DNA of 22,500 bases, taken from NCBI GenBank assembly GCA_016861025.1, contig BOKO01000029.1, positions 1 through 22,500 on the forward strand, in the 5' to 3' direction. A model generated the notes under the pieces. It was not told the origin of the DNA and did not search any database. It worked only from the letters and a program-made list of their open reading frames with translations. This document shows, piece by piece, positions 18,125 to 22,500 of this stretch. The position numbers and the translations under genes are program-made. This stretch comes from Chloroflexota bacterium (GTDB lineage Bacteria > Chloroflexota > Anaerolineae > Caldilineales > Caldilineaceae). Position 1 is the stretch's first letter; each line of letters opens with the position of its first letter.

Positions 18125-19513
18125 ATGCACTATCAACCGACGCGTGAATCCGTTGAAACCCATCCATTGCCGGCATGGTTCGACAATGCCAAACTTGGCA
18201 TCTTCGTCCATTGGGGGTTGTACTCCGTGCCGGGCTGGGCGCCACTGGCCGGCGAGCTGAGCGACATCCTGGCAACCGGCGACTGGGCGAAATGGTTCGC
18301 CAACAATCCCTACGCCGAGTGGTACATGAATTCGTGGCGCATCGACGGCAGCCCAACGCAGCGCTATCACAACGAAACCTACGGAGCAAACTTCAACTAC
18401 TTTGACTTTGCGCCGCAGTTCAACGCAGCCACCGAGCAGTGGAATCCCGACGACTGGGCGAGCCTTTTTCAGCGCGTCCATGCCCGCTATGCAGTGCTCA
18501 CCACCAAGCACCACGACGGCTTCACGCTTTGGCCGAGCCGCACGCCCAACCCATTTATTGCCGACTACCACGCACGCCGTGACCTGGTCGGCGAGTTCAT
18601 GGAAGCCATCCGTGGGCGGGGGCTGACTGCGGCGCTTTACTATTCCGGCGGATTGGACTGGACCTTCAACGACACCGTGATCCAGCACATCGCCGATATC
18701 CCCAAAGCCGTGCCGCAGATGCCAGCTTACGTTGACTATGCGAATGCGCACTGGCGCGAACTGATCGACCGCTACGAGACGATGATCCTCTGGAATGACA
18801 TTGCCTATCCGGCCGCGACTGACCTCAACGTGCTCTTTGCCGAGTATTACAACAAACTGCCCGAAGGTCTCGTCAATAATCGCTTCACCCAGCGCTTCCA
18901 GCTTGGCGCCGACGGCAACATCGTCACCGACAACTTCCATGACTTCGAGACGCCGGAATACGCCTCCTTCTCCGAAATTCGGGCAAAGAAGTGGGAGTCC
19001 TGCCGCGGCATCGGCGCATCCTTTGGCTATAACCGCAACGAGGGGCCAGAACAACACCTGACCGTCGAGAATCTGGTGCGTTCGTTTGTGGACATCGTCA
19101 GCAAGAACGGCAACCTGTTGCTCAATGTCGGCCCAATGGCGGACGGGACGATCCCCGCGCTGCAGCGCGAGCGGCTGCTGGGATTGGGTGAATGGCTGGA
19201 TGTCAACGGCGCCGCCATCTTCGACACGCGCCCCTGGGTCGTGGCCGACGGCAAGACCGACGCCAGCGCAGATGTGCGTTTCACGCAAAAAGAGGGGGAT
19301 CTCTACGCCATCCTGCTCGACACGCCGACTGACCAGACGTTCGAGATCAAAGGGCTGCGCTGCACAGCGGACGCGACAATCGAACTGCTCGGCGGGTCGG
19401 CGCTCGCCTGGCGCGCCACCGACGGCGGCGTGGCGGTGACGGTGCCTGATGCACTGCCCGCCTCCCCTGCGCATTCGCTGCACATCTCGCCGGCGCCGGA
19501 TTTTCAACTATAG
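18125..19513 (+). CDS. GH29 alpha-L-fucosidase (first of tandem pair)
   Basis: A 462-residue glycoside hydrolase of family 29, which removes alpha-linked L-fucose with retention. The N-terminal fold reads WFDNAKLGIFVHWGLYSVPGWAP, the HH motif is TTKHHDGFTLWPS, and the nucleophile is D225 in MILWNDIAYP, close to the position of D224 in the Thermotoga maritima enzyme. A candidate acid/base glutamate lies in DFETPEY (E275 or E278); this assignment is uncertain. WESCRGIGASFGYN and SKNGNLLLNVGPMADGTIP complete the barrel, and a short beta domain closes the chain. There is no signal peptide, so it probably acts on imported oligosaccharides in the cytoplasm. AGGTGG (18112-18117) supports the ATG. 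It lies 58 nt before a second, dissimilar fucosidase. Confidence 0.93.
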   Translation: MHYQPTRESVETHPLPAWFDNAKLGIFVHWGLYSVPGWAPLAGELSDILATGDWAKWFANNPYAEWYMNSWRIDGSPTQRYHNETYGANFNYFDFAPQFNAATEQWNPDDWASLFQRVHARYAVLTTKHHDGFTLWPSRTPNPFIADYHARRDLVGEFMEAIRGRGLTAALYYSGGLDWTFNDTVIQHIADIPKAVPQMPAYVDYANAHWRELIDRYETMILWNDIAYPAATDLNVLFAEYYNKLPEGLVNNRFTQRFQLGADGNIVTDNFHDFETPEYASFSEIRAKKWESCRGIGASFGYNRNEGPEQHLTVENLVRSFVDIVSKNGNLLLNVGPMADGTIPALQRERLLGLGEWLDVNGAAIFDTRPWVVADGKTDASADVRFTQKEGDLYAILLDTPTDQTFEIKGLRCTADATIELLGGSALAWRATDGGVAVTVPDALPASPAHSLHISPAPDFQL

Positions 19514-19571
19514 TAAAATTCAACCGCTAAACTATTCAAACACCGCAACATTTGTATCACAGGAACTGATC

Positions 19572-21017
<1,446 letters not shown>

Positions 21018-21024
21018 ACAGAAT

Positions 21025-21058
21025 AACCCACCAGGAAGCGGTCGCTTCCTGGTGGGTT
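21025..21058. terminator. Strong hairpin between convergent genes, likely bidirectional terminator
   Basis: AACCCACCAGGAAGCG (21025-21040) and CGCTTCCTGGTGGGTT (21043-21058) are perfectly complementary. The practical stem is 15 bp with a GGTC loop. It lies between the second fucosidase stop (21017) and the stop of the reverse-strand gene (21138). The following bases are AT-rich on both sides (AGCAATTTAT forward, ATTCTGTTCATT reverse) but not a pure T-run. Confidence 0.75.
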
Positions 21059-21137
21059 AGCAATTTATCAGAAACGCGTTACACCCAACACCGCAATCGC
21101 TGTCAGGCAAACCTTGGGGCATTACAGATCCAACACA

Positions 21138-22500
<1,363 letters not shown>

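Noticed and set aside
18071..19507. Reverse-strand open frame of 478 codons
   Set aside because: It lies antisense to the first fucosidase, whose full catalytic motif set is intact. Long antisense frames are expected in GC-rich codon usage, and the translation shows no domain.

Overview
The window is GC-rich, densely coded bacterial DNA. Several traits suggest a Chloroflexota-like organism (Caldilinea/Anaerolineae type): a secreted seven-repeat SBBP propeller, secreted proteins ending in a short hydrophobic LP tail followed by a basic residue, a ChlI-like AAA ATPase followed by a ChlD-like VWA protein, a bactofilin-like membrane protein, and short phased repeats between genes. This placement is an inference from family content. 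No rRNA or other taxonomic marker is present.

Layout. The 3' end of a membrane-protein gene (1-109) is followed by a large hybrid histidine kinase (169-2805). A forward cluster comes next: a divergent GroEL-like chaperonin (2938-4605), a small beta-propeller protein 7 nt downstream, and a renalase-type FAD oxidoreductase. A reverse-strand operon (9405 down to 6544) encodes an ECF sigma factor, a zinc-less anti-sigma-like membrane protein, and a bactofilin-like/multi-TM/helix-hairpin-helix protein. Its upstream region holds a TGAAAC-N16-CGTA match to the ECF (sigma-W type) promoter, which suggests autoregulation.

Divergent from it is a forward operon: a ChlI-like AAA ATPase (9750-10877), a ChlD-like VWA protein (10853-11818) and a helical-repeat protein (11811-12995). 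The AAA and VWA frames overlap at a run of eight A's. An in-frame A_AAA_AAA heptamer with an upstream Shine-Dalgarno-like sequence there could produce a 689-residue AAA-VWA fusion by -1 frameshifting, besides the short AAA protein. This is the most interesting feature in the window.

Then follow an inositol-monophosphatase/HisN-type phosphatase, a long inverted repeat containing phased AATTGTS heptamers, and an AcuI/YhdH-type reductase. After these come the secreted SBBP protein with a hairpin behind it, and two unlike GH29 alpha-L-fucosidases in tandem. The fucosidases sit behind a promoter-like TTGACA embedded in a perfect inverted repeat. A strong hairpin lies between the second fucosidase and a convergent, partial gene for a secreted protein that runs off the right edge.

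Working together: the sigma/anti-sigma/bactofilin-like genes look like an envelope-stress unit. The AAA/VWA/helical-repeat genes look like a metal-chelatase motor module without its large subunit. The fucosidases are probably cytoplasmic sugar-scavenging enzymes. No tRNA, rRNA, CRISPR array, insertion sequence or phage gene was recognised.
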